Part shown: piece after piece, positions 10,701 to 18,320 of the stretch | How positions within the stretch are numbered: position 1 is the stretch's first letter | How the letters are laid out: each line of letters begins with the position of its first letter | From: S010-25 sp964441285 | GTDB taxonomy: Bacteria; Pseudomonadota; Gammaproteobacteria; SZUA-229 | DNA length: 64,000 nucleotides | Direction of reading: 5' to 3' | Assembly (NCBI GenBank): GCA_964441285.1 | Contig: CAYTUK010000009.1 | Coordinates: 54,314 to 118,313, forward strand | Position numbers and translations under genes: made by a program | Notes under the pieces: model-generated | Database searches by the model: none | What the model was told of the DNA's origin: nothing | Seen by the model: only the letters and a program-made list of their open reading frames with translations

Positions 10701-13560
10701 AACGCATCTCAAAATTATCTGAGGGTTTATGTTTAATTGCAATATTTACTGAAGGTTGCGCTGGAGAAAAGTTTTTATCCGGCATTAACCACTTATAACC
10801 GGGCTTTTTATTTTTTATCCAGAACTCATCGAAAACACTAATATCGCGTTGTTCAGGAACTACTGGTGCCTCAATCAATTTTTCAATTTTTCGTTTTGGC
10901 TGCCCTTTTAATATTATTTTTCTAACTTTGCTTTTTGCTATCACCAGTTTAACTTTTCCAGGATCAATAATTTTACGGGTACTAACAACTAATTCAGCCC
11001 GACGATTAAGTGAACGCCCATGAATAGTATTATTCTTTGCTGCCGGGTCTTTATCACCCTCTGCTTTTAACTCGATAGTTTTTTTATCCAGTTTTAATTT
11101 ATTTATTAAATAATCACCAACAACTTTAGCTCGCGCCATTGATAATGCAGTGTTATTTTTATACAACCACCAGCTTCGTCGATTAATAGGTACACCATCG
11201 GTATAACCCGTTATTTTATTCTTCAATATATCGACATCACCTAATGCTTTTATTGCCCGCTGCAACTTTTTTTTACTCGAACTTGATAATTGTGCCCCCA
11301 TCGGGCCAAAATAAGCTCGATAAATCATCGACTTATTTTCTACATGCGCATGCCTGATTTCCAGTTTATTTTTAACCGGAACTGATCGAATATTTTTCTT
11401 TAAATCTGTATCCAGTAAGACCAGTGCGGTGGTAACTAACGACCCATTCGCCTGACCCTTAAGGTGAGCACGAAATTCAAGTCGCCGTTTCCAGTTACTC
11501 CCGAGATCACCAAAACGATAGACAATAATATTGTCATTTACAGAGGGTTCATTAATAGCCGTACCATTAAGCACACTGCTACCAGCCGTGTACTTAATAC
11601 CCTGCGGCAACTTAACGATCAATCGATAATTTTTAACTGGAATATTCCCATTTTGCATATTAATACTGTATTTGATACTTTTATCATTTAATTTACTCTG
11701 CACATATAAAGAAGTTGTCCCTGTTAGTGGTGGCTTTTTTCTGACATAAAAATTGGTACGCCATAAAGAACCACCTTGTATGTCAACGAATTGGGAGAAA
11801 TCTGTGCCTGCAAAACGGGTATTTTTAACACAGTCAATTACTTCATAATTATCCGGGATACTCGCCTTGTCCAGCTGCACGACATGCGTACCTGGCGTGA
11901 TTCCTTCAAAATGATAATTGCCATTTTCGTCAGTGGTCGCATAGGTACCATCTTCCATAAACAGGCGTACCGAGGCAAGTCCAGGATCGGTAAATGCACT
12001 ATTTTTACCACAACTTCCAACAATAACGCGACCGGCAATAAAACTGTGTCTGGTAAATAAATCTTCTGTCACGGTTATAGCCGCTAACGCAATATTTGAC
12101 CGTACCTGCATATTATCTTCAGCCGCGGCACGATTAACCACCCTGCCCAGTTTGGTCGCAGCAGTAATTTCTGTTACATATTTAACTTGCACTGAAGCAC
12201 CAGCGAGCAAATGGGCAATAGAGAATTTTAAAGTCCGTCCATCAGCAGAAATCACCGGTGCCTTTCCTGGTACATCATCATAACGAACTGAACCTGCCTG
12301 ATAACGTAAACCCGCAGGTAAAGTGTCAGTAATCGTAATCTGGTTTGAGACCGCCGCACGATCAACATTTTCTACTTTCAGGGTGTACTGAACAAAATCA
12401 CCAATGGCGACATAATCTTTTGATGCCGACTTGGTAATAACCAGTGCGGAGGGTAAAGGGTCAACCGGTATATCAACATGCAGTGGCGATCCCGCCAGCA
12501 GATTAAATATTTGTGCAAATGATGCATTGGTCTTCAATACAAAAGGTGCTTTGGGTAATTTCTGCAATGCCGCTGTGCTACTTTGTGAGGGAGCAACAAA
12601 TCCTGGTGCCGGTGTCACCACCAGTTTATAGTTACCTGGTGCCATACGAGGAAAACGATACTCACCAGCGGGAAACTTATAAATAGTGCCACCACTGTCA
12701 GTCACCGTACTACCTGTTACCACCGGGTTACTGAACAGGCTGACACCATCATCCCCATAAACGGTGGCAGGCAGACCATTCGCACCCAGCAGTGTAACCA
12801 CCGCTCCATTTTGTAATTTACCATCATAACTGCTGAACACACGCCCAAACGGATCGACCAGTGATTTATCAATACTGATATCAGAAGGGTCATACTGATC
12901 AATATACTGCACTGTTAAATTAGTACCCTCACCTAATGTCAGTAAACCGTTATATTGAACAACTGCTGCTGACGTTGACTGTATATACGCGATAAAGATG
13001 CCCGTATTAACACCCGTTTCCGTTAACTTTAACCTTTCCTTATCACCAACTGAACTGATAACAATGACATTTACAGTTTCTTTAATCGTCGGATTTAGAT
13101 TCTGATCCAGGTCTTTTACTTCGATAAATATCGGCTCACCCGTGGTATATCCATTGGCCAAACTTAATGATAATGGTGTATTTGGATCGAGTACTTTGAC
13201 ACCACTACCGAGTAGCGAGACATGGGGACTGGGCGAGATAATAAAGCGGGCATTCACTTGCCCACTACTTGCATATTTTGTTGGTACGGGCAAGGTAATA
13301 GTGCTGGCTTTTAAATCCAGTTGATAAAGATTAATTGATGAAGGTGTTCTTATAATAGTCGTGACAACATTAACCGCATTGCTGGTAGCAACTATCGAGT
13401 TTGCCTGATAATTGAAACTGGCGGTTGCCGTATTGCTTATCACTGTACCAGGCAGTGTTACTGCATCGGCACCAACACTGACTAACAGGAATACGATAAT
13501 AAATATAAATGGATTAATCGTCTTCCAATAATGATTAGTCGCGAAATGCAACAGACGCAT
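7720..13560 (-). CDS. Giant outer-membrane DUF11 / OmpA-like / beta-barrel protein
   Basis: About 1946 residues from the ATG at 13560. Parts in order: signal peptide (hydrophobic core about 17-32), an ISNTATA segment shared with two neighbouring proteins, a DUF11 repeat at about 373-480, an SdrD-B/CarboxypepD-like beta-sandwich at about 505-590, a second DUF11-like repeat at about 615-740, an OmpA-like peptidoglycan-binding domain at about 745-862 (GYTDG, NRRAEL), a lysine-rich linker, an Ig-like region at about 935-1110, and then some 800 residues of alternating strands typical of an outer-membrane beta-barrel, closing with YIRFRMKF. It should sit in the outer membrane and touch both peptidoglycan and the exterior. 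Function unknown. A GTG at 13746 would add 62 residues, but that stretch contains a hairpin and hides the signal peptide. Confidence 0.8.
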   Translation of the reverse strand: MRLLHFATNHYWKTINPFIFIIVFLLVSVGADAVTLPGTVISNTATASFNYQANSIVATSNAVNVVTTIIRTPSSINLYQLDLKASTITLPVPTKYASSGQVNARFIISPSPHVSLLGSGVKVLDPNTPLSLSLANGYTTGEPIFIEVKDLDQNLNPTIKETVNVIVISSVGDKERLKLTETGVNTGIFIAYIQSTSAAVVQYNGLLTLGEGTNLTVQYIDQYDPSDISIDKSLVDPFGRVFSSYDGKLQNGAVVTLLGANGLPATVYGDDGVSLFSNPVVTGSTVTDSGGTIYKFPAGEYRFPRMAPGNYKLVVTPAPGFVAPSQSSTAALQKLPKAPFVLKTNASFAQIFNLLAGSPLHVDIPVDPLPSALVITKSASKDYVAIGDFVQYTLKVENVDRAAVSNQITITDTLPAGLRYQAGSVRYDDVPGKAPVISADGRTLKFSIAHLLAGASVQVKYVTEITAATKLGRVVNRAAAEDNMQVRSNIALAAITVTEDLFTRHSFIAGRVIVGSCGKNSAFTDPGLASVRLFMEDGTYATTDENGNYHFEGITPGTHVVQLDKASIPDNYEVIDCVKNTRFAGTDFSQFVDIQGGSLWRTNFYVRKKPPLTGTTSLYVQSKLNDKSIKYSINMQNGNIPVKNYRLIVKLPQGIKYTAGSSVLNGTAINEPSVNDNIIVYRFGDLGSNWKRRLEFRAHLKGQANGSLVTTALVLLDTDLKKNIRSVPVKNKLEIRHAHVENKSMIYRAYFGPMGAQLSSSSKKKLQRAIKALGDVDILKNKITGYTDGVPINRRSWWLYKNNTALSMARAKVVGDYLINKLKLDKKTIELKAEGDKDPAAKNNTIHGRSLNRRAELVVSTRKIIDPGKVKLVIAKSKVRKIILKGQPKRKIEKLIEAPVVPEQRDISVFDEFWIKNKKPGYKWLMPDKNFSPAQPSVNIAIKHKPSDNFEMRLNGKPLDALFYFGSIKNKQGTVARSYWQGVHLSNGNNKFEFIVKNKTGKVIERMQRDIVFSGIPVRAELVKKYSRLVADGRHRPVIALKVFDKAGFPARPGSRGKFTVAPPFLPYKTVKAYQTNRLSGLNNQQPEYTVGANGMAYIALEPTTTTGKVEVSLPFRGRKTTHLETWLQPEVRDWIMVGLAEGTMGYNSVSANQQPLNAAGVNDKYYRNGKISFYAKGKIKGKWLLTMAYDTAKKAVTGNSRVNQFINPNKYYTVYGDNSRQRYDASSADKLYIKIERDQFYALYGDMNTGLTVTDLAKFSRRMTGFKSAGDVKSLSYTAFAAENKNNFIKDEIQGEGISGLYHLTGKNIVINSDEIVLETRDRFRSENILSKKILRRYLDYDIDYQDGTILFRRPIQARDKNFNPVFIVANYEVETPVTGAITAGGRISKKLDKGKVIVGGTIIHDGSYLAKGNLYGADARIELNRQTEVKLEVATTDVKNKTKKLRGNAYSAEITHGGDTFKVRAYAKQQDAKFGLGQQSISQSGTRKLGAEGSYRLNNNSSVDATVYHEENLSSGAKRNAAETNVRYGNNNYALNAGARIARDKDGIGNINASNLLILGGSRNLFDNRMKIHGAAEISLGSNNANSDYPSRYTLGSDYFLTPKVNLFAENEWTSGRNQSTQMSRAGIRSTPWAGAQVNTAINQASNENGLRSFATMGLTQAFPITKRWSGSVTFDQAKTLRHPGAKPFYANVPIAQGTNNDYVAISMGTTYAAETYTINNRVEIRNADTENKVGILANWERNLIHGIGYSTSLRLFDTNRRDGSKNLAGRLRYSLAFRPLESHWIIFNRLDFKLDSNTDFAGIKTRQRKLIDNLAINYLIDSRNQMAFNFGTKYVVDSFDTAEYRSFTYLIGSEYRHDLNNKFDIGVHTKALYSANSAILQYSNGLSVGWNMTHNVWLSMGYNFSGFDDADFAAAGYAMRGPYIRFRMKFDQDTAAAIQKWLN

Positions 13561-13571
13561 TATTGGAAGAC
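13520..13571 (-). promoter_or_regulatory. 14-bp perfect inverted repeat over the giant gene's start codon
   Basis: The arms at 13520-13533 and 13558-13571 are exact reverse complements (GTCTTCCAATAATG), separated by 24 bases. In the mRNA the upstream arm ends with the AUG at 13560 and the downstream arm lies inside codons 9-13. The folded form would pair the start codon. No good Shine-Dalgarno sequence precedes this AUG. A translation-control hairpin is an inference. A binding site for a dimeric regulator is an alternative. Confidence 0.55.
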
Positions 13572-13665
13572 GGGCTACATTGTTGCCAACGTAACGCGCC
13601 TGACTGACTGACTTGTTTACTGCCGACTTTATTGTCGAGACTAATCTGCATTGCAGGAAGTTCAG

Positions 13666-13706
13666 ACACACAAACAAACCTGCCTGGACAAAAATGCCCA
13701 GGCGGG
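13666..13706 (-). terminator. Terminator-like hairpin between surface genes
   Basis: On the minus strand CCCGCCTGG and CCAGGCAGG form a 9-bp stem with one G-T pair and a 10-base loop, followed by an interrupted T tract (TTTGTTTG). It lies between the stop of the 437-residue gene and the likely start of the giant gene. It may end most transcription or reduce read-through. Confidence 0.5.
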
Positions 13707-13774
13707 TTAAACGTTGTCTGCTTAATTCAGGCAACACAAAAATCACGCAACTCTAGCCCGTTTATTTCAATCAA

Positions 13775-15088
13775 TTACTGAATAATTGCATTAAAAGTAA
13801 TAGTCAGTGATTTTCCCGCTGCCAGCGTTGCATTAGTCCCCATCACTTTAAAGATATCGGCACTAATAGTGCCCCCAGCACCGCCTGTATAGGCACAGCC
13901 GTCGCCATCGGCATCACCCGCATCACCGGTACAGTATTTGGTCACTGCATTAGCTACATCTGTGATTTGAATTGCCTTGCCTGCGGCAGAAGTGGGATTA
14001 TTAACAGCCGTACCATTAGCAAAATTCGGGTCCAGTGCCAGTGAAGCAACCAGTGCATCCGACAATGTCGTTAGGTCCGCACTGGCGGCACCGGCGGCAT
14101 TTGAAATAGTAATGGTGTAACGCACATAGGCACCTGGGAAAGCCTTTGGATTAATATTCAGATTCACTGGATCCCATAACGCTGTCGATGTTTTCTTCAC
14201 TGTCAGTGCCGAAGACTTAATCGTATAAGAACTGTTATCCGACATCTGCGCGTTACTCGCAATATCTGCAGTACCCGCACCATTTTGGGTACCCGCCGCA
14301 TCACCGAATACAGTCTGCATGGTAGCCGGATTATCCGCAATCGCTGCAACGGCAACACCTGCTGTAATAGTTGCGCTACCATTAGTAAATCCGGCGCCAC
14401 CTGGACTGGCGTGACCGTTGTCATCCGTTACAATCGCATCAGCAACAATACCGGTACTATTATTTCTCGCAATCTGAGCAACTAATGACATTACCGCTGC
14501 ATCGCCATTGACCAGTGCAGTTGTACCATTACTGCGAACCGCCGGAATGGTCGATACCACATAAACAACCTGTGGTGTATTCGGTGCTAAAGTAGCAACA
14601 AATGCAGCCGTATCCTGTGCTGACTGAAAACCAGCGGTGGCACCACTTTCTACAAACGTCTGTACTGAAGTGGTATCAAATACATCCGCTGCGCCACCAA
14701 AAGGGTTGACAGTAGCGTTAGCATTATTGAGACCTTTTAATAAAAAACCCTGCGGTGAGTTACCGGTATTTACTAAAATAAAAGCTACTGCCTGCAAGGT
14801 TCCGTTTGGTGTAACAAATGACGTTGTACCACCATGGGTTACGGTAAAGTTAACCAGTTTGTCTTCAACAAACGTTGTCGCAGATCCCTTACCAACGCCG
14901 GGTGTGGTATTGCCGGCACCCGTACCGGATTCAATTACTGTTTGGGCTGCGCCACCTACTGAATAACCCAAAGTGGCGGTATTACCAATCGTTGCGCCGG
15001 CTAAAGCGAAGGCATTAGGTGCATTCAACAGCCCAAAACTGCCCGCTAATACCAGACCAGCCAGCCTGTTTTTTGTTAATGTTCTCAT
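13775..15088 (-). CDS. Exported surface protein, paralogue of the protein at 15884-17083
   Basis: 437 residues from the ATG at 15088, chosen for the AGAGGA about nine bases upstream and the clean signal peptide that follows (hydrophobic core then NAFA-LAG). The mature part starts ATIGNTATLGY and is rich in Ala, Thr, Gly, Asn and Val with almost no charge, like DUF11-type beta-sandwich surface proteins. It shares with the protein at 15884-17083 the segments NTATLxY, VNFTV, ATxGxQxxQDTAxFV and VVYVVxxIPA, so the two are duplicates. It ends in a DUF11-like region. No sortase motif, lipobox or membrane anchor is visible. Function unknown; probably displayed on or assembled with the giant outer-membrane protein encoded next to it. 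Confidence 0.75.
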   Translation of the reverse strand: MRTLTKNRLAGLVLAGSFGLLNAPNAFALAGATIGNTATLGYSVGGAAQTVIESGTGAGNTTPGVGKGSATTFVEDKLVNFTVTHGGTTSFVTPNGTLQAVAFILVNTGNSPQGFLLKGLNNANATVNPFGGAADVFDTTSVQTFVESGATAGFQSAQDTAAFVATLAPNTPQVVYVVSTIPAVRSNGTTALVNGDAAVMSLVAQIARNNSTGIVADAIVTDDNGHASPGGAGFTNGSATITAGVAVAAIADNPATMQTVFGDAAGTQNGAGTADIASNAQMSDNSSYTIKSSALTVKKTSTALWDPVNLNINPKAFPGAYVRYTITISNAAGAASADLTTLSDALVASLALDPNFANGTAVNNPTSAAGKAIQITDVANAVTKYCTGDAGDADGDGCAYTGGAGGTISADIFKVMGTNATLAAGKSLTITFNAIIQ

Positions 15089-15317
15089 TACGACTTTCCT
15101 CTTGTTAAACCTCACATTGAGGTTATAAAAGTGATTTCTATGGTGTTTATTTTTTGCATTTTTATCGAGTTTCCCGGTCTCGATCATGTTAACTATTCTA
15201 GTGCTGAACCTGTTTTATTCAGTGGGCCATCACGCATGCGGAAAGCCACCATTTTATGGCGGCAATCTTTCCGGTTATTACTAAGCATCTTTCTCATCCG
15301 TTCTGTGAGTAAACACA

Positions 15318-15824
15318 TTATTTTTTAATTTGAGTTTTGTAAGAAACCAGGCCTTCTTCACCCGGCTTTAACGGCTTTTCATACACCCATCGAATCGCCC
15401 GGTACTCTCCTGGTTTTGCTAACCTGGATTGACCCGTTTTATCTTTCACAGTTAATTTCCCGGGTGATTGATAATGTTTTCCGTCGACAGAAAAAGTAAT
15501 TATTGTTGATTTTCCACTGGCAGAACCTGCACGGTATCTCGAATTATTCGGTAAGGGATTATTCACCACAATATTGCTGACTGACTGTTTGCTAATATTT
15601 TTAAACTTAATTTCATACAGAATAATATCGCCCGGTAAAGCCAGTTTTGGTTCAACATAATCAAATTTCTTATCCCCTTTTTTGTCCGTTGTAATAACCT
15701 GCTTATAGGCGTTATTACTAAACCGAATGGCACCTTCTTTTGCTATCGCAGACAAACTGAACATGGCAAGTGCTATCATTAAAAAACAATTCAGAAAATG
15801 ATTTTGTATGGTTTTATTTCTCAC
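15318..15824 (-). CDS. Small exported DUF11-like protein
   Basis: 168 residues. A signal peptide of about 28 residues ends at SAIA-KE. The rest is one DUF11-like beta-sandwich: a LALPGDIILYEIKFKN entry strand, VVNNPLPNN, then LKPGEEGLVSYKTQI near the C-terminus, which is the usual DUF11 exit. It lies between the two paralogous surface proteins on the same strand. It has more charged residues than they do. Possibly a periplasmic or surface accessory of the cassette. No specific function is known to me. Confidence 0.7.
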   Translation of the reverse strand: MRNKTIQNHFLNCFLMIALAMFSLSAIAKEGAIRFSNNAYKQVITTDKKGDKKFDYVEPKLALPGDIILYEIKFKNISKQSVSNIVVNNPLPNNSRYRAGSASGKSTIITFSVDGKHYQSPGKLTVKDKTGQSRLAKPGEYRAIRWVYEKPLKPGEEGLVSYKTQIKK

Positions 15825-15843
15825 TTTATTTACCTCTATTATT

Positions 15844-15899
15844 GGTTACTAATTATTGGTTACTGATTACTGATTACTGATTACTAATTAATGGTTACT
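15844..15899. repeat. Heptanucleotide tandem repeat, 8 units
   Basis: Eight consecutive 7-bp units on the plus strand: GGTTACT, AATTATT, GGTTACT, three GATTACT, AATTAAT, GGTTACT. The array spans the stop codon and last few codons of the upstream surface gene (15884-17083). The period of seven is not a multiple of three, so length changes would alter the C-terminus. Degenerate copies of the same heptamer appear near 30553-30590, at another gene end. Confidence 0.85.
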
Positions 15900-17083
15900 G
15901 AAAAAATAATGACATTGGTGACCCCAGGTAATACAGATTTTGTACCACCCTGACTTAAATCAACTGCAATTGATGTGACCGGTTTCGTTGAAATACTTAT
16001 GGCTTGCGAATAATCGGCTGGCACATCATTCGCATCCGTTTGTGCAACACCGTTCAGAGAGAGAGAACCACCGACATAGCTGGTATTGGCAGGAATAAAG
16101 TCTTTCACCACAAGATTATCAACACGGGTATTACCCGCTACGCTGACATCAAGCTGATAGCGCAGTGTCGCGCTCGGATAGGGCTTATTGCCCCCCAGGG
16201 AATCAATAACTTTAACGGACTTAACAATCAACACAGGAGGAGCAACACGATAGGCACCGGCATCAGCATGCTGGCCATTACCGGCAACATCCTGAACCAT
16301 TGCACTGCTTACATCTTCTGTTTTATTGCCTGCCGGATCATTAAAAACAGTGTCCATACCAATCGTGTTAGCCGTATTGACCGAGCTACCCGCTGTTACC
16401 ATAGTCGCGCCATTGCTGTACCCAGAAGCCGGGTTAGCCGGGCTGATACGACCATTATCATCATGCGTAATCGCAGCACCCTCAATACCTTTTGCACCAC
16501 CTTCTGCAACCTGTGCAATCAGCGCAACAGCCGCAACATCACCGGACTTTAAACCAGCAGGTATTGATGCAACAACATAAACCACCGCCGTCGCATTAGG
16601 CGCTAGTTCATCAACAAAAACGGCGGTATCCTGACTGGCCTGGTAACCGGGAGTAGCACCACTTTCAACAAACGTCCGCATGGGCGAAAGTGTGTCGAAG
16701 TTATCCGCAGGCGATGAAAAAGGATTGGGGGTGGTATTGACAGCAGCGAGTAGAAAATCTTGTGTAGCATTCCCACTATTTAGAATCCTGAACGCCATTA
16801 CCGCGCCAGTCATGCCATTGACCACGCGATCATATACACCATCATTAATTTTACTAACCGTAAAATTGATCAGCCGGTCTTCAGTAAAACGGGTACTCGC
16901 TGTCGACGTACCTGCGATACCACTAATGTTGTAATTGAGCGTTGCTGTATTATTAATGCTATCACCTGCGGCAGCAAAAACAGGCTTCGACACAAACAGG
17001 AAAAGCAAGATAAATAGAACGCAAAATAGAAATGTACCGCTATTTCTACTATCTTTATCGTACTTTATTTTTTTGACGTTCAT
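15884..17083 (-). CDS. Exported surface protein, first gene of the DUF11 cassette
   Basis: 399 residues. The signal peptide has a long hydrophobic run at about 18-35 and a likely cleavage after VFA. The mature protein begins GDSINNTATLNY, then RLINFTV, then a region with FVESGATPGYQASQDTAVF that is nearly the same in the paralogue at 13775-15088. The C-terminal third reads as a DUF11-like domain (RYQLDVSV, NLVVKDFIPANTSYVGG) ending VIIFSVTIN. The last codons lie in a heptanucleotide repeat. It is the promoter-proximal gene of a same-strand set running to 7720. The role is unknown; the composition suits a secreted beta-sandwich or fibre subunit. Confidence 0.75.
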   Translation of the reverse strand: MNVKKIKYDKDSRNSGTFLFCVLFILLFLFVSKPVFAAAGDSINNTATLNYNISGIAGTSTASTRFTEDRLINFTVSKINDGVYDRVVNGMTGAVMAFRILNSGNATQDFLLAAVNTTPNPFSSPADNFDTLSPMRTFVESGATPGYQASQDTAVFVDELAPNATAVVYVVASIPAGLKSGDVAAVALIAQVAEGGAKGIEGAAITHDDNGRISPANPASGYSNGATMVTAGSSVNTANTIGMDTVFNDPAGNKTEDVSSAMVQDVAGNGQHADAGAYRVAPPVLIVKSVKVIDSLGGNKPYPSATLRYQLDVSVAGNTRVDNLVVKDFIPANTSYVGGSLSLNGVAQTDANDVPADYSQAISISTKPVTSIAVDLSQGGTKSVLPGVTNVIIFSVTIN

Positions 17084-17529
17084 GTATTTAGTTCATGCCA
17101 TGCATTTTTCTGAGTCATTTTTTACTGTTAAAAAACGGTCAGCTTTAAACTGCCAGTCTTAAAACGGAAATAGGCTCAGTACCGCATTAGCACCATTAAG
17201 CAAACAGAGATTTCAGGCATTTAGGGATTTGTCACATTTAAGGCGAAAAAAACTTTAGTTATTTTTTGTAAAGTTTTGTAATACTTATAAAATAGACGCT
17301 AAGTACGTGAAAATCAAAGAAGTATGAGATAAAAAAATGGATTTTTTTGTGTCATAATTTGACAAAATTGTCTAAATAGTAACAATTTGAAAGGCGCTTC
17401 AGGTATGGCCTGTATAGACAATATTCTACACATAGGGAACAGGGGAACAGTGAGTTGGAATATAACTGGAAACAAGGAGGGGCATCAATAGATGCAAAAC
17501 TGAAGCCGTAAATTTTGTGTTTTAAACTT
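17084..17529. other. AT-rich intergenic region upstream of the surface cassette
   Basis: 446 bp, no gene seen. It contains two overlapping dyads near 17351-17374 (TGTCA-TAATT-TGACA and TTGACAA with TTGTCTAA) and several TATAAG/TATTAC-like boxes, so promoter and operator for the surface cassette are plausible. A small hairpin, GCATC-AATA-GATGC, lies at 17483-17496, just past the 3' end of hda. No riboswitch class was recognised. Confidence 0.4.
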
Positions 17530-18243
17530 TTACTCTTCTGGAAATACTTCTCTAATCAATGGGATAGTCAGTGAGCGCTGCATCGACATCGCCACTTTAT
17601 CCAGTATCTCCAACCGCCTGAACTGGTCGCTTAAATCCCTTGGATAGCGCGTCAACAGGTAGCCGGCAACATTTTCGGTGAGTGCCAGCCCACTTTGTCT
17701 GGCTCGAATCTGCATTGCCTTAACTTTTTCATCATCCACCAGTGCTTTAAGTTGAAAGACGGGACCCCAGCTAAGGCGTGAGCGTAAATCAGCCAATACG
17801 ATCTTGCTGGCTTCAGGTGAATGGACTGAGGACATAATTAAATTATTGCCCGTTTCTCTCACTCGGTTGATTAAATCAAACAACGCCTCCTGCCAATGCG
17901 TATTATTTAACCAAATTTCGAGCTCATCCAGACAAATGAGATGCAATTGCTCCAGACCTTCGAATATCACCGGGGTTCGCATCAGCATTTGTTGCGAGGT
18001 GAAATAACAGACTGTACGTTGATGTTTTGCTGCAAGATGACAGGCCGCTTGCAATAAATGACTTTTCCCACGGCCGTTTTCGCCCCACAGAAAAATCTGT
18101 TGCTCGCCTTCATCCCGTGCGCACTGGCGCAGAATGCTGGCTACCAGCGCGTTTTCGCCTTCAACGAACGTATCAAAATTAAAACGCTCGCCGGACTCCA
18201 GGCCCAGTGGCAACTGTGGATGCATAAAAGGGGGAGATTTCAT
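17530..18243 (-). CDS. hda: Hda, DnaA-related regulatory inactivation protein
   Basis: 237 residues from the ATG at 18243. The N-terminus has a clamp-binding QLPLGL motif, as in Hda (QLSLPL in E. coli). A DnaA-like AAA+ domain follows, with a P-loop-like GENGRGKSHL, a Walker B-like ICLDELE and a sensor region NLIMSS. It lacks the DNA-binding domain IV of DnaA, matching Hda's usual length. With the beta clamp it promotes ATP hydrolysis by DnaA. The upstream DUF2066 gene on the same strand and purM beyond it form a neighbourhood common in gammaproteobacteria. The Shine-Dalgarno sequence is weak, so an upstream GTG or the ATG six codons later are possible. Confidence 0.9.
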   Translation of the reverse strand: MKSPPFMHPQLPLGLESGERFNFDTFVEGENALVASILRQCARDEGEQQIFLWGENGRGKSHLLQAACHLAAKHQRTVCYFTSQQMLMRTPVIFEGLEQLHLICLDELEIWLNNTHWQEALFDLINRVRETGNNLIMSSVHSPEASKIVLADLRSRLSWGPVFQLKALVDDEKVKAMQIRARQSGLALTENVAGYLLTRYPRDLSDQFRRLEILDKVAMSMQRSLTIPLIREVFPEE

Positions 18244-18320
18244 GCTAAAAAAACGTAGCCCCACTGCGACAAACAGAAAAATAATATTTTACCGGCACTT
18301 TCTTTCTCAGCCACTACATT

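Noticed and set aside
15844..15899. CRISPR-like array
   Set aside because: Units are 7 bp with no spacers; it is a simple tandem repeat.
17084..17529. c-di-GMP riboswitch before the surface cassette
   Set aside because: The conserved GEMM motifs are missing on both strands.
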